DNA of 64,000 nucleotides from Scatomorpha sp964345235 (lineage in GTDB: Bacteria; Bacillota; Clostridia; Oscillospirales; Oscillospiraceae), in NCBI GenBank assembly GCA_964345235.1, contig CAYFQE010000001.1, forward strand, positions 1 through 64,000, read 5' to 3'. The translations under genes were made by a program, and so were the position numbers. Below are positions 17,296 through 25,654 of this stretch, piece after piece (position 1 is the stretch's first letter; every line of letters starts with the position of its first letter). A model generated the notes under the pieces. The model ran no database searches, was not told where the DNA came from, and saw nothing but the letters and a program-made list of their open reading frames with translations.

Positions 17296-18750
17296 ATGGG
17301 GCTCTTCAGAAGAAAAAAGCGATACGATTACGACCCGTACGATGACTATGATACGGATGAGTATTACGACGAATACTATGACGATGATTACGACGACGAA
17401 GAATATTACGACGAGTATGATGATGAATACTACGACGATTACGACCCATACGATTTCGACGATGTAGACTACGAAAGAGAACACGGAGCAAGACCGAGCG
17501 GAAGAAAAAAAAGCAAAAAAGACAGAAAATCAGCCCGCTCAGCCGTCGATTATGAGCTTTGGGATCAGTATAAAAGAAGTGGCTACGATGAGGACTTTTA
17601 TTCCGATGACTATGCTTCGGGGAAAGAACGCAGAAGCTTTGGATCATGGTTAAAAAGATTTTTTACCAGGCTTTTTATTATAGCTCTGATTTTAGGAGGT
17701 CTTTTCATTGCATATAAAATTTATGTCAAGGCTCCGAACACGCAAGTTTTGGGCGGAATCTTAATTTTTTCGGAAAAAAAGAATGCCGAGAACGGCTCGG
17801 AAACGGAAACAATACCGGATTCTGAAGCTCCGAGCGGAGAGCTTGCTACTGTAAGAAAGGGCGTTTATACATTTCTTATTGTCGGGAAAGATGTTGAGGG
17901 AGCTCATACGGATACAATAATTGTCGGGATGTTCGACACGGCAGTGAGAAAACTGAATTTTGTGTCAATTCCGAGAGATATGCTCATCAACTCCGAGTGG
18001 AATGTGAAAAAGATAAACTATGTCTATCCCGCCTCTATAAATCAGGGGAAAGACGGCACGGCAAATCTTCTCGAGGCAATATCACAACTTTTGGGATATC
18101 CCGTTGGGAGTTACGCGATTTTGGATATAAAGGCAGCGCAAGAGCTTGTCGATGCAATCGGTGGAGTTTACTTTGATGTACCCTGCGATATGGATTGGGA
18201 TGCGCCCGATCAGGCAATTCCTCTGCATATTCATGTTAAAAAAGGTTATCAGCGTTTGGACGGAGAACAGGCGGTAAATGTGCTGAGATTCCGATACTCC
18301 AACGACGGCAGCAACTCATATCCCAGAGGGGATTTAGACAGAATAGATGTTCAGCAAGACCTTATGAAAGCCATTTTGGGTCAAACTCTTTCAGTTAAAA
18401 ACATCCCGAATTTAACAAAACTTTTAAAAATTTTCGAGAAGAATGTCGAAACAAACCTCAAAGCTTCAAATTTGGCCTTTTTTGCCCAAGAATTTTTAAA
18501 GCTCAAGCCGGAAGACATAAATTTTATGGTAATGCCGGGCAAGCCCGACGGTGTAATATACGGAATGAACTATGTAATTCCCGACATAGATGGGTGGCTT
18601 AAGATGGTAAACGAATTTTTAAATCCGTTCGACAGGCCAATCCTCAAAGAAAATGTGGATATGTTGAGCTATGACGGTGTTGACTTTATAACTACTCAGG
18701 GTAAAATAAGAGGAGGCAGAGAATCTTTTATGGGCTCATGGCGCGGATAA
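17296..18750 (+). CDS. LytR-CpsA-Psr (LCP) family cell-wall polymer ligase with Asp/Tyr-rich cytoplasmic tail
   Basis: The 484-residue protein starts MGLFRRKKR, then has an extraordinary stretch (about 10-62) of almost only Asp, Tyr and Glu. A basic segment (KKSKKDRKS) and a second small D/Y cluster follow, then one membrane helix at about 124-141. The extracellular LCP domain (about 190-400) shows DTIIVGMFD, a conserved SIPRDML, INYVYPA, IGGVYFDVP and LRFRY. LCP proteins transfer undecaprenyl-linked glycopolymers to peptidoglycan. GGAGG precedes ATG 17296. The gene after yqeK is often LCP in Firmicutes. The acidic tail has no known role. Confidence 0.9.
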   Translation: MGLFRRKKRYDYDPYDDYDTDEYYDEYYDDDYDDEEYYDEYDDEYYDDYDPYDFDDVDYEREHGARPSGRKKSKKDRKSARSAVDYELWDQYKRSGYDEDFYSDDYASGKERRSFGSWLKRFFTRLFIIALILGGLFIAYKIYVKAPNTQVLGGILIFSEKKNAENGSETETIPDSEAPSGELATVRKGVYTFLIVGKDVEGAHTDTIIVGMFDTAVRKLNFVSIPRDMLINSEWNVKKINYVYPASINQGKDGTANLLEAISQLLGYPVGSYAILDIKAAQELVDAIGGVYFDVPCDMDWDAPDQAIPLHIHVKKGYQRLDGEQAVNVLRFRYSNDGSNSYPRGDLDRIDVQQDLMKAILGQTLSVKNIPNLTKLLKIFEKNVETNLKASNLAFFAQEFLKLKPEDINFMVMPGKPDGVIYGMNYVIPDIDGWLKMVNEFLNPFDRPILKENVDMLSYDGVDFITTQGKIRGGRESFMGSWRG

Positions 18751-18769
18751 TCTGGTAGGAGGAAAAAAT

Positions 18770-19123
18770 ATGCTCAACGAAAAAGAAATACTTAAAATTG
18801 CAGTAGAGGCTCTGGATGAAAAAAACGGAAAGGATATAAAGGTGCTTAGAATCTCGGATGTAAGCACTCTTGCAGATTATTTTGTAATTTGCACGGCCGT
18901 CTCCACAAACCATGTAAAGACCCTTTCCGATGTTGTCGAGAGCAGGCTCACAGAGCGCGGAGAAGAGCCGCTAAGACGCGAAGGCGCAAGAAGCGACACA
19001 TGGGTGCTTCTGGACTATTCCTGTGTTGTTGTCCACATATTCATGCCCGAAAGCAGAGATTTTTATAAGCTCGAGAGGCTTTGGGCAGACGCAGAAGAAA
19101 TAGCTATTTCAGATATTATTTAA
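18770..19123 (+). CDS. rsfS: Ribosome silencing factor RsfS
   Basis: A 117-residue protein that binds ribosomal protein L14 and prevents subunit joining when nutrients are scarce. Typical features are ADYFVICTAVSTNHVKTLSD near 37, the EGARSDTWVLLDY segment and VVHIFMPESRDFYKLERLW. GTAGGAGG lies before ATG 18770. Its position after nadD/yqeK and LCP is conserved in Firmicutes and supports the call. Confidence 0.95.
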   Translation: MLNEKEILKIAVEALDEKNGKDIKVLRISDVSTLADYFVICTAVSTNHVKTLSDVVESRLTERGEEPLRREGARSDTWVLLDYSCVVVHIFMPESRDFYKLERLWADAEEIAISDII

Positions 19124-19164
19124 TTTATATATAGAAAAATCACAGTGAACCGGGAGGATATTTT

Positions 19165-21576
19165 ATGAAATATGATCACATTGCCATAGAAAACAAGTGG
19201 CAAAAAATATGGGACGAAGGAAAGTTCTTTAAGGCTGAAACAGGCTCTCCTAAGCCGAAATTTTACCCGCTTATAGAGTTTCCCTATCCGTCGGGAGACG
19301 GACTCCATATGGGACACACAAGGCCTTACACCGCCATGGATATCGTAGCCAGAACCAGGCGCAAAAAGGGTCAGAATGTCCTGTTTCCGATAGGCTATGA
19401 TGCCTTCGGTCTGCCCACCGAAAACTATGCAATAAAACATAAAATGCATCCAAGAGAGGTCACTGTAAAGAATATAGAAAAAATAAGTGCTCAGTTTAAG
19501 CTTATGGGCTATAGCTTCGAGTGGGACCGTGTAGTCGACACTACAGATCCTGACTATATGCGTTGGACTCAGTGGATTTTCCTTCAGTTCTTTAAGCACG
19601 GACTTGCCTATAAGAAATCTATGCCCGTGAACTGGTGCACATCGTGCAAAATCGTCCTTGCCAACGAAGAGGTTGTTGACGGATGCTGTGAGCGCTGCGG
19701 CGGCAATGTCGTTAGAAAGGAAAAAAGCCAGTGGATGCTCGCAATAACCAAGTATGCCCAACGCCTTATTGACGACCTTGAGGGTCTGGATTATCCCGAG
19801 AGAGTGAAAGCTCAGCAGATAAACTGGATAGGCAGGTCGGAGGGTGCCGAGATTTTCTTCGAGACAACTGCCGGAGAGGCGGTAAATGTATACACCACAA
19901 GGCCCGACACTATATTCGGCGCAACCTATATGGTTTTAAGTCCCGAGCATGACTTTTTGACAAGGCATAAAGATAAAATAAAGAATTTCGATGAGATTGA
20001 AAAATACTGCATCGAAGCGGGCAGGAAATCCGAATTCGAGCGTACCGAGCTTCAAAAAGATAAGAGCGGTGTTTGCATAGAGGGAATAAAAGCCATAAAC
20101 CCGCTTTCAAAAGAAGAAATCCCGATTTTTATATCCGACTATGTACTCATGGGATACGGCACCGGCGCCATAATGGCAGTGCCCGCTCATGACCAGAGAG
20201 ACTGGGATTTTGCAAAAAAATTCTCGCTGCCGATGATTGAAGTCTGCGAGGGCGGCGAAATAGAAAAAGAGGCTTTTACCGAAATCGGAGACGAGGCAAT
20301 TGTTATTAACTCCGGATTCATAAACGGTCTAAAGGTTAAGGATGCCATTAACGAGATGATAGATTATCTCGAAAAAGAAGGGCTCGGCAAAAGGGTTGTA
20401 AACTACAAGCTTCGCGACTGGATTTTCTCAAGGCAGCGCTACTGGGGGGAACCGATACCTTTGGTCCTCTGCCCGAAATGCGGATGGGTTCCCATGCCCG
20501 AGGAAGAGCTTCCGCTTCTTTTGCCTGATGTAGAGAGTTACGAACCCACAGATACGGGTGAGAGCCCGCTGGCAAAGATAGAAAGCTGGGTGAAGTGCAA
20601 ATGTCCGAGCTGTGGTTCTGATGCCGAGCGCGAAACGGATACCATGCCTAACTGGGCGGGATCGTCCTGGTACTATCTCAGGTATATGGACCCGAACTGC
20701 GATACACTTCCGGTATCAAAAGAGGCAATAGACTATTGGGACTGTGTCGACTGGTATAACGGAGGCATGGAGCACACAACTTTGCACCTGCTGTACAGCC
20801 GTTTCTGGCACAAATTCCTCTACGACATCGGTCTTGTAAACACCAAGGAACCCTACAAAAAGCGTACGAGCCACGGCATGCTCTTAGGCTCCGATAACGA
20901 GAAAATGTCGAAGTCCAGAGGGAATGTTGTAAATCCCGACAACATCATTAAGGCTTACGGCGCCGATACATTGAGAGTCTATATGATGTTCATAGGCGAC
21001 TTTGAGAAGACCGCACCGTGGTCGGATGATGCGGTGAAGGGAAGCAGGCGCTTCTTAGACAGAGTATTCAGACTTCTTTCCGAAAAGCTCTCCGGAGATG
21101 AGGGAAATTATTCCGAAAAGAACGAGAAGGAAATTCATAAGACCATAAAAAAAGTCGAAGAAGACATCGAGAGCATGAAGTTCAACACGGCCATCGCTTC
21201 ACTTATGTCTCTTGTAAACACTTTCTACGAGAACGGAATCAACAGGGCGGAGGCCAAAACTTTCCTCTCGATTCTATCGCCGTTTGCGCCTCATGTCGCA
21301 GAAGAGCTCTGGCAGATTCAGGGCTTTGAGGGCTATGCAGACAGGGACGAGTGGCCTGAATATGACGAGAGCAAGACTCTGGACGATATGAAAGAGATTG
21401 CCGTACAGGTAAATGGCAAGTTGAGAGCCACTTTCAACATAAGCACCTCAGCATCAGACGAGGAATATATAAATGGAGCTTTGGCGCTACCTAAGATTGA
21501 AAAGTATCTCGAAGGACAGAAGCTTGTTAAAACAATAGTTGTAAAGAACAGGTTGGTAAACCTCATTATCAAGTAG
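19165..21576 (+). CDS. leuS: Leucyl-tRNA synthetase
   Basis: An 803-residue class I aminoacyl-tRNA synthetase, normal length for the bacterial family. The HIGH motif appears as HMGH near residue 46 and the KMSKS motif as KMSKS near 583. An editing domain lies between (TTRPDTIFGATYMVLSPEH, about 250, and GYGTGAIMAVPAHDQRD). Zinc-type cysteine pairs are seen at about 155-175 and 435-495. GGGAGG precedes ATG 19165. Only 41 bases separate it from rsfS, so there is no room for a T-box, unlike alaS. Confidence 0.98.
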   Translation: MKYDHIAIENKWQKIWDEGKFFKAETGSPKPKFYPLIEFPYPSGDGLHMGHTRPYTAMDIVARTRRKKGQNVLFPIGYDAFGLPTENYAIKHKMHPREVTVKNIEKISAQFKLMGYSFEWDRVVDTTDPDYMRWTQWIFLQFFKHGLAYKKSMPVNWCTSCKIVLANEEVVDGCCERCGGNVVRKEKSQWMLAITKYAQRLIDDLEGLDYPERVKAQQINWIGRSEGAEIFFETTAGEAVNVYTTRPDTIFGATYMVLSPEHDFLTRHKDKIKNFDEIEKYCIEAGRKSEFERTELQKDKSGVCIEGIKAINPLSKEEIPIFISDYVLMGYGTGAIMAVPAHDQRDWDFAKKFSLPMIEVCEGGEIEKEAFTEIGDEAIVINSGFINGLKVKDAINEMIDYLEKEGLGKRVVNYKLRDWIFSRQRYWGEPIPLVLCPKCGWVPMPEEELPLLLPDVESYEPTDTGESPLAKIESWVKCKCPSCGSDAERETDTMPNWAGSSWYYLRYMDPNCDTLPVSKEAIDYWDCVDWYNGGMEHTTLHLLYSRFWHKFLYDIGLVNTKEPYKKRTSHGMLLGSDNEKMSKSRGNVVNPDNIIKAYGADTLRVYMMFIGDFEKTAPWSDDAVKGSRRFLDRVFRLLSEKLSGDEGNYSEKNEKEIHKTIKKVEEDIESMKFNTAIASLMSLVNTFYENGINRAEAKTFLSILSPFAPHVAEELWQIQGFEGYADRDEWPEYDESKTLDDMKEIAVQVNGKLRATFNISTSASDEEYINGALALPKIEKYLEGQKLVKTIVVKNRLVNLIIK

Positions 21577-21631
21577 TTTTTTAGGGCTAAAGAGCAGTAA
21601 ACCGGTTTTATAGATGGGGGCAAGTATTTTC

Positions 21632-21660
21632 TTGACAGCTGACATCATTCCATTTATAAT
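21632..21660 (+). promoter_or_regulatory. Perfect consensus sigma-70/SigA promoter of rpsU
   Basis: TTGACA (21632-21637), exactly 17 bases, then TATAAT (21655-21660). Both hexamers match the consensus at every base. Transcription would start near 21667, about 100 bases before rpsU. Confidence 0.9.
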
Positions 21661-21670
21661 AACCAAATGA

Positions 21671-21712
21671 GGCTGAAATTCAGCCCAACACGGAGTCACA
21701 TTTATAAGACTC
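21671..21712 (+). promoter_or_regulatory. Two small hairpins in the rpsU leader
   Basis: GGCTGA (21671-21676) can pair with TCAGCC (21680-21685) at the very 5' end of the predicted transcript. GAGTC (21693-21697) can pair with GACTC (21708-21712), followed by GGTTTTAA. They could protect the 5' end or act in S21 autoregulation, but the stems are short and this is inference. Confidence 0.3.
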
Positions 21713-21766
21713 GGTTTTAATAAATCCCGAAGCGTGTAATGCGTTGTTTGGAGGGAGGGAACAGAT

Positions 21767-21952
21767 TTGCCGGAAGTATATGTAAGAGATAATGAGTCCT
21801 TGGATAATGCGCTCAAGCGTTTTAAGAAAAACTGCGCAAAAGAGGGTGTCATGTCTGATATGCGCAAGAGAGAATACTATCAGAGCCCTAGCGTAAAGCG
21901 CCGCAAGAAGTCCGAGGCCGCTCGCAAAAATAAGAAGAGGCGCAGCTTCTAA
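21767..21952 (+). CDS. rpsU: Small ribosomal subunit protein bS21
   Basis: The 61-residue protein fits S21: VYVRDNESLDNALKRFKKNCAKEGV followed by MRKREYYQSPSVKRRKKSEAARKNKKRR, a very basic tail. S21 sits near the 3' end of 16S rRNA and helps mRNA binding. The start is TTG 21767, preceded by the strong site GGAGGGAGG. No in-frame ATG lies before the conserved first residues. It is transcribed alone from a consensus promoter and ends at its own terminator. Confidence 0.96.
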   Translation: MPEVYVRDNESLDNALKRFKKNCAKEGVMSDMRKREYYQSPSVKRRKKSEAARKNKKRRSF

Positions 21953-21980
21953 GAGCTTATCTTTGAGCAATAATTTAAAT

Positions 21981-22009
21981 AAACACCCTGCCAAAAGCAG
22001 GGTGTTTTT
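21981..22009. terminator. Bidirectional terminator between rpsU and the KamA-like gene
   Basis: AAACACCCTGC (21981-21991) pairs perfectly with GCAGGGTGTTT (21997-22007) around CAAAA, with a T tract on both strands. It serves rpsU on the plus strand and the convergent radical SAM gene on the minus strand. Confidence 0.88.
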
Positions 22010-22019
22010 CTGTAAATTT

Positions 22020-23153
22020 TCATTTTTCTATGTATGATGATATGCCGTTTAAGTCATCATCAAGCCAACTGTCTTCGTCATTAAGCGCAACAGTGAAGAT
22101 TTTTGAAAAATCTTCCGGATATTTGCTTTGATGGAACTTGAAAATCATTTTTCCGTCTGCACCTTTGCCGATTATTTCAATCTTTCCTCTCGGGTGGCTC
22201 ATGGCATACCTGAATGATTTGGCAAATCCGTTCAGCTCACTCTTTGCCGCATCCGAAATCTCGATTCCACGACTTATCGGTACTTGGAAAATGTTTTTTA
22301 CACCGGATACCGGTCTGCATTGGAAAAGATAATACGGAACTATTCCGTAGCTTGTGATTTTTCTGAAAAGCTTTGTGAGGGTTTTTGGATTATCGTTTAC
22401 ACCTTTCAAAAGAACGGTTTGATTGCGGACAAGAACTCCTGCATGATTTAGAGCTGAAACAGCCTTTTCCGACTCTGCCGTAAACTCTTTAGGATGATTA
22501 AATTGGGTGACTACAGCAACAGACTTTTTCCGGTTAAACTCTCTGAGAATATCAAGAAGCTCACTGTCACAGCTTATTCTCTGAGGCAAGGTTACAGGTA
22601 TTCTGGAGCCAATGCGAATAAGATCCAGATGATCTATTTTCGAAAGTTCATCCAAGTAGTTTCTTATGACATTGTTCGGAAGGGTAAGAGGATCTCCGCC
22701 CGAGATGAGAACATTGCTTATTTCCTTATGTTCTTTAACATAGTCAACAGCTTCCGAAAGCCTTCTGTTTATCTCGCTTTCATCGAGTCCGACAAGTCTT
22801 TTCCTAAAACAGTGTCTGCAGTACATTGCGCAGGTATTTGTCGAGAGAATAAGCGCGGTCTCCCTGTATTTGTGTTGCAAACCTCCAAGCTTGGTATTGC
22901 TAAGTTCGCCGCTTGTGTCGAAGGAGCCGTCGGTGCAAAACTCCTCATGGGAAGGAACGCTCATTTTTCTAATTGGGTCGTCCGGGTCATTGGGGTCAAT
23001 AAGAGAAAAATAATATGGAGTAATCCGCATGGGAAATCTGTCAATTATTTTTTTAAACTCTTTTAATTCCCCTTCACTTAAACGCAGTTTTTCTTTCAAG
23101 TCTTCGGCGCATGTGAGCGAACTCTCAAGTTGTTTTCTGGCGTCTAAATTCAT
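22020..23153 (-). CDS. KamA-family radical SAM protein
   Basis: A 377-residue protein of the lysine 2,3-aminomutase family. The cluster motif CAMYCRHC (CX3CX2C) is near residue 108, preceded by LILSTNTC and followed by FRKRLVG. NVLISGGDPLTL and RIGSRIPVTLPQRI are family SAM-binding stretches. Near the C-terminus the PLP-lysine region reads GKIEIIG rather than the GGGGK of true lysine 2,3-aminomutases. The substrate is therefore uncertain. ATG 23153 was chosen because AAAGGTG is well spaced from it, whereas GTG 23162 sits on top of that site. It stands alone; no lysine-fermentation genes are nearby. Confidence 0.82.
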   Translation of the reverse strand: MNLDARKQLESSLTCAEDLKEKLRLSEGELKEFKKIIDRFPMRITPYYFSLIDPNDPDDPIRKMSVPSHEEFCTDGSFDTSGELSNTKLGGLQHKYRETALILSTNTCAMYCRHCFRKRLVGLDESEINRRLSEAVDYVKEHKEISNVLISGGDPLTLPNNVIRNYLDELSKIDHLDLIRIGSRIPVTLPQRISCDSELLDILREFNRKKSVAVVTQFNHPKEFTAESEKAVSALNHAGVLVRNQTVLLKGVNDNPKTLTKLFRKITSYGIVPYYLFQCRPVSGVKNIFQVPISRGIEISDAAKSELNGFAKSFRYAMSHPRGKIEIIGKGADGKMIFKFHQSKYPEDFSKIFTVALNDEDSWLDDDLNGISSYIEK

Positions 23154-23195
23154 AATACACACCTTTCTGTTTTAAATTTTAACCTTGACTTTGCT

Positions 23196-23204
23196 ATTAT
23201 AGCA
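23196..23204 (-). promoter_or_regulatory. Extended -10 promoter candidate for the KamA-like gene
   Basis: On the minus strand TGC is followed at once by TATAAT (23201-23196), an extended -10 element. No good -35 box was found. It lies about 40 bases upstream of the start and is back-to-back with the promoter at 23230-23258. Confidence 0.5.
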
Positions 23205-23229
23205 TAAAACTCTATTAAATAAAAAATTG

Positions 23230-23258
23230 TTAACTTATCTACAGATTTTGTATATAAT
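23230..23258 (+). promoter_or_regulatory. Promoter of the OGG-like glycosylase gene
   Basis: TTAACT (23230-23235), 17 bases, then a perfect TATAAT (23253-23258). The start codon TTG 23296 follows about 30 bases after the expected transcription start. Confidence 0.6.
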
Positions 23259-23295
23259 AAAAAGAAGAAATACTATCTTAGAGGTGATTTACATT

Positions 23296-24123
23296 TTGAA
23301 TAATAATTGGATAAAATTATGCTCGGCTTACGAGCTGGATTTGATAAAAACTTTTGAATGCGGACAGTGCTTCAGGTGGGATGCTGATGAAAATGGAGTA
23401 TACAGGGGCGTAGTTGACGGACATTTTGCGATGATAAAAAAAGAAGATGACAATATTTTCATAAAGAGCACAAACGAAGACCTTGATTTTTGGAAAAACT
23501 ACTTTGACCTGTATTCCGATTACGAGCTTGCTCACGCTAAAATGAAGGAGGAAGTGTATTTAAAAGAGAGTTTGGAATTCGGGCGCGGGATAAGGATTCT
23601 AAGACAGGAAGGCTGGGAAACGCTGTGTTCTTTTATAATTTCACAGTGCAACAACATACCGAGAATTAAGAAAATCGTTAAAAGTATGTGTGAGCTCTTC
23701 GGAGAAAAAAAGGAGTTCGAGGGAGAAGTTTACTATGCTTTTCCAAGCGCTCAAACAATTTTAGAGCTACAGCCGGATGAACTTGATAAGATTAAAGCCG
23801 GCTACAGAGCGGCCTATCTTATAAGTGCGGCAACAGCCGTAATTAGCGGCAATCTAGACTTGGAATCCCTCAAGAATCTTAGCTTCTCAGACGCTAAAAA
23901 GAAGCTTTTGGGTATAAACGGAGTTGGGGAAAAGGTTGCAAATTGTGTTCTACTTTTCGGCCTTAATAAGACAGAGGCGTTTCCCGAGGATGTTTGGATA
24001 AAAAAGGCTTTAAACGAAAAGCTTTCTTCCGGTTTTGACCCTCAAAGCTTGGGAGAGCATGCCGGACTTGCTCAGCAGTATATTTTTTACAGGATAAGAG
24101 AAGAAAACCGACTCAAAAGTTGA
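23296..24123 (+). CDS. 8-oxoguanine DNA glycosylase/AP lyase family protein (OGG1-like)
   Basis: A 275-residue base-excision repair enzyme. The N-terminal OGG_N-like half has ECGQCFRW near residue 25. The helix-hairpin-helix reads LLGINGVGEKVANCVLLF, with the candidate Schiff-base lysine at about 213 (as GVGxKVADC in OGG1). The catalytic aspartate is in EDVWIKK near 231. The likely start is TTG 23296 with AGAGGTG at 23280-23286; an upstream frame extension would add residues that lie in the promoter. Substrate is inferred from motifs; a 3-methyladenine role is less likely because the catalytic lysine is present. Confidence 0.85.
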   Translation: MNNNWIKLCSAYELDLIKTFECGQCFRWDADENGVYRGVVDGHFAMIKKEDDNIFIKSTNEDLDFWKNYFDLYSDYELAHAKMKEEVYLKESLEFGRGIRILRQEGWETLCSFIISQCNNIPRIKKIVKSMCELFGEKKEFEGEVYYAFPSAQTILELQPDELDKIKAGYRAAYLISAATAVISGNLDLESLKNLSFSDAKKKLLGINGVGEKVANCVLLFGLNKTEAFPEDVWIKKALNEKLSSGFDPQSLGEHAGLAQQYIFYRIREENRLKS

Positions 24124-24178
24124 GCTATGACTAAAATCGTGATAAAATATTTGAAACTATTTAAGGGGTGTGGTTAAA

Positions 24179-25654
24179 ATGGCTTCCAAGATAAGTAGGT
24201 GTGTGGGAGAAGGACTTACATTCGACGATGTACTTTTGCTGCCGGCAGAGAGCTCGGTACTTCCGCACATGGTGGATCTTTCCACAAGACTGACAAAAAA
24301 TATTAAACTCAACACGCCGATAATGAGCGCGGCGATGGATACGGTTACAGAATATAGAATGGCAATAGCTATGGCTCGTGAGGGCGGCATAGGCGTTATT
24401 CATAAGAATATGCCCATAGATATGCAGGCCGAACAAGTGGATCTCGTAAAAAGATCCGAAAACGGCGTAATAACAAATCCGTTTTTCTTAGGGCCCGACA
24501 ATACGCTTGCCGATGCCGATGCTCTAATGGCCAAATATAGAATTTCAGGTGTGCCTATAGTCAACGAAGAAGGGGTGCTCATAGGTATAATCACTAACCG
24601 CGATATGAAATTTGAAGACGATCTTTCGCAAAAGATAAGAGATATTATGACCTCTGAGGGTTTGATTACCGGAAAGGTCGGCACTACGCTGGAAGCTGCA
24701 AAGGAAATTCTAAGACGCCATAAAATAGAGAAACTTCCGATTGTGGACGATGATTTCCGCCTCAAGGGACTTATCACCATAAAAGATATAGAGAAGATAC
24801 TCAAATATCCCAACTCGGCAAAAGATGCAAACGGAAGACTGCTTTGCGCAGCGGCCGTAGGGGTCACAAATGACTTGCTCGACAGGGCGGGAGCCCTGGT
24901 TCAGGCGGGTGTTGATGCACTGGTTTTAGACAGCGCTCACGGCCATTCGGCCAATATTATGAGAAACATAGGCATATTAAAAAATGCTTTCCCTGATATA
25001 GGAATAATCGCAGGAAATGTAGCAACAGCCGAGGGAACGACAGCCCTTATAAAGGCGGGAGCCGACTGCGTCAAGGTCGGTATTGGCCCCGGCTCTATAT
25101 GCACAACAAGGGTTGTTGCAGGCATAGGTGTTCCGCAGTTCACCGCAATATTAGAATCTGCCGAGGCGGCGGATAAGTACGATATACCCATAATTGCCGA
25201 TGGCGGAATCAAGTTTTCGGGAGACATAGTTAAGGCTCTTGCGGCCGGAGCGAGCGTAGCCATGATGGGCTCCATGCTTGCAGGCTGTGAGGAAAGTCCC
25301 GGCGAGTCTGAGATATTCAAGGGCAGACAGTTTAAGGTCTACAGAGGTATGGGCAGTCTGGGCGCAATGCAGAAGGGCTCAAAAGACAGGTATTTCCAAA
25401 CGGGAAGCAAGAAGCTTGTACCTGAGGGCGTAGAGGGAAGAGTGCCTTATAAGGGCTCTGTCAGCGACACTGTTTTCCAAATGATGGGCGGCCTCAGATC
25501 GGGAATGGGCTACTGCGGTACTCCGAACTTAGAGGCTCTGCGCAAAAATACAAAATTTGTGAAAATAACAGGGGCAGGTCTAAAGGAGAGCCACCCGCAC
25601 GATATTTATGTCACAAAGGAGGCTCCCAACTACTCCCTCAGCGACACGGAGTGA
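24179..25654 (+). CDS. guaB: IMP dehydrogenase
   Basis: The 491-residue enzyme oxidises IMP to XMP with NAD, the committed step of GMP synthesis. The barrel begins GLTFDDVLLLPAES. A pair of CBS domains is inserted at about 95-205 (ISGVPIVNEEG, IEKLPIVDDDF). The catalytic cysteine is in GPGSICTTRVV at about 307, and the mobile flap shows GVEGRVPYKG near 418. ATG 24179 is preceded by AAGGGGTG; an earlier GTG at 24170 lies too close to that site. guaA is not adjacent. The stop overlaps the next start (GTGA). Confidence 0.97.
   Translation: MASKISRCVGEGLTFDDVLLLPAESSVLPHMVDLSTRLTKNIKLNTPIMSAAMDTVTEYRMAIAMAREGGIGVIHKNMPIDMQAEQVDLVKRSENGVITNPFFLGPDNTLADADALMAKYRISGVPIVNEEGVLIGIITNRDMKFEDDLSQKIRDIMTSEGLITGKVGTTLEAAKEILRRHKIEKLPIVDDDFRLKGLITIKDIEKILKYPNSAKDANGRLLCAAAVGVTNDLLDRAGALVQAGVDALVLDSAHGHSANIMRNIGILKNAFPDIGIIAGNVATAEGTTALIKAGADCVKVGIGPGSICTTRVVAGIGVPQFTAILESAEAADKYDIPIIADGGIKFSGDIVKALAAGASVAMMGSMLAGCEESPGESEIFKGRQFKVYRGMGSLGAMQKGSKDRYFQTGSKKLVPEGVEGRVPYKGSVSDTVFQMMGGLRSGMGYCGTPNLEALRKNTKFVKITGAGLKESHPHDIYVTKEAPNYSLSDTE

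Noticed and set aside
22494..23066. 190-codon open frame on the plus strand opposite the KamA-like gene
   Set aside because: It mirrors a clearly conserved gene on the minus strand, lacks a ribosome site, and its translation has no recognisable family pattern.
24170..24178. GTG 24170 as guaB start
   Set aside because: The ribosome-binding sequence AAGGGG lies only a few bases away; ATG 24179 has proper spacing.
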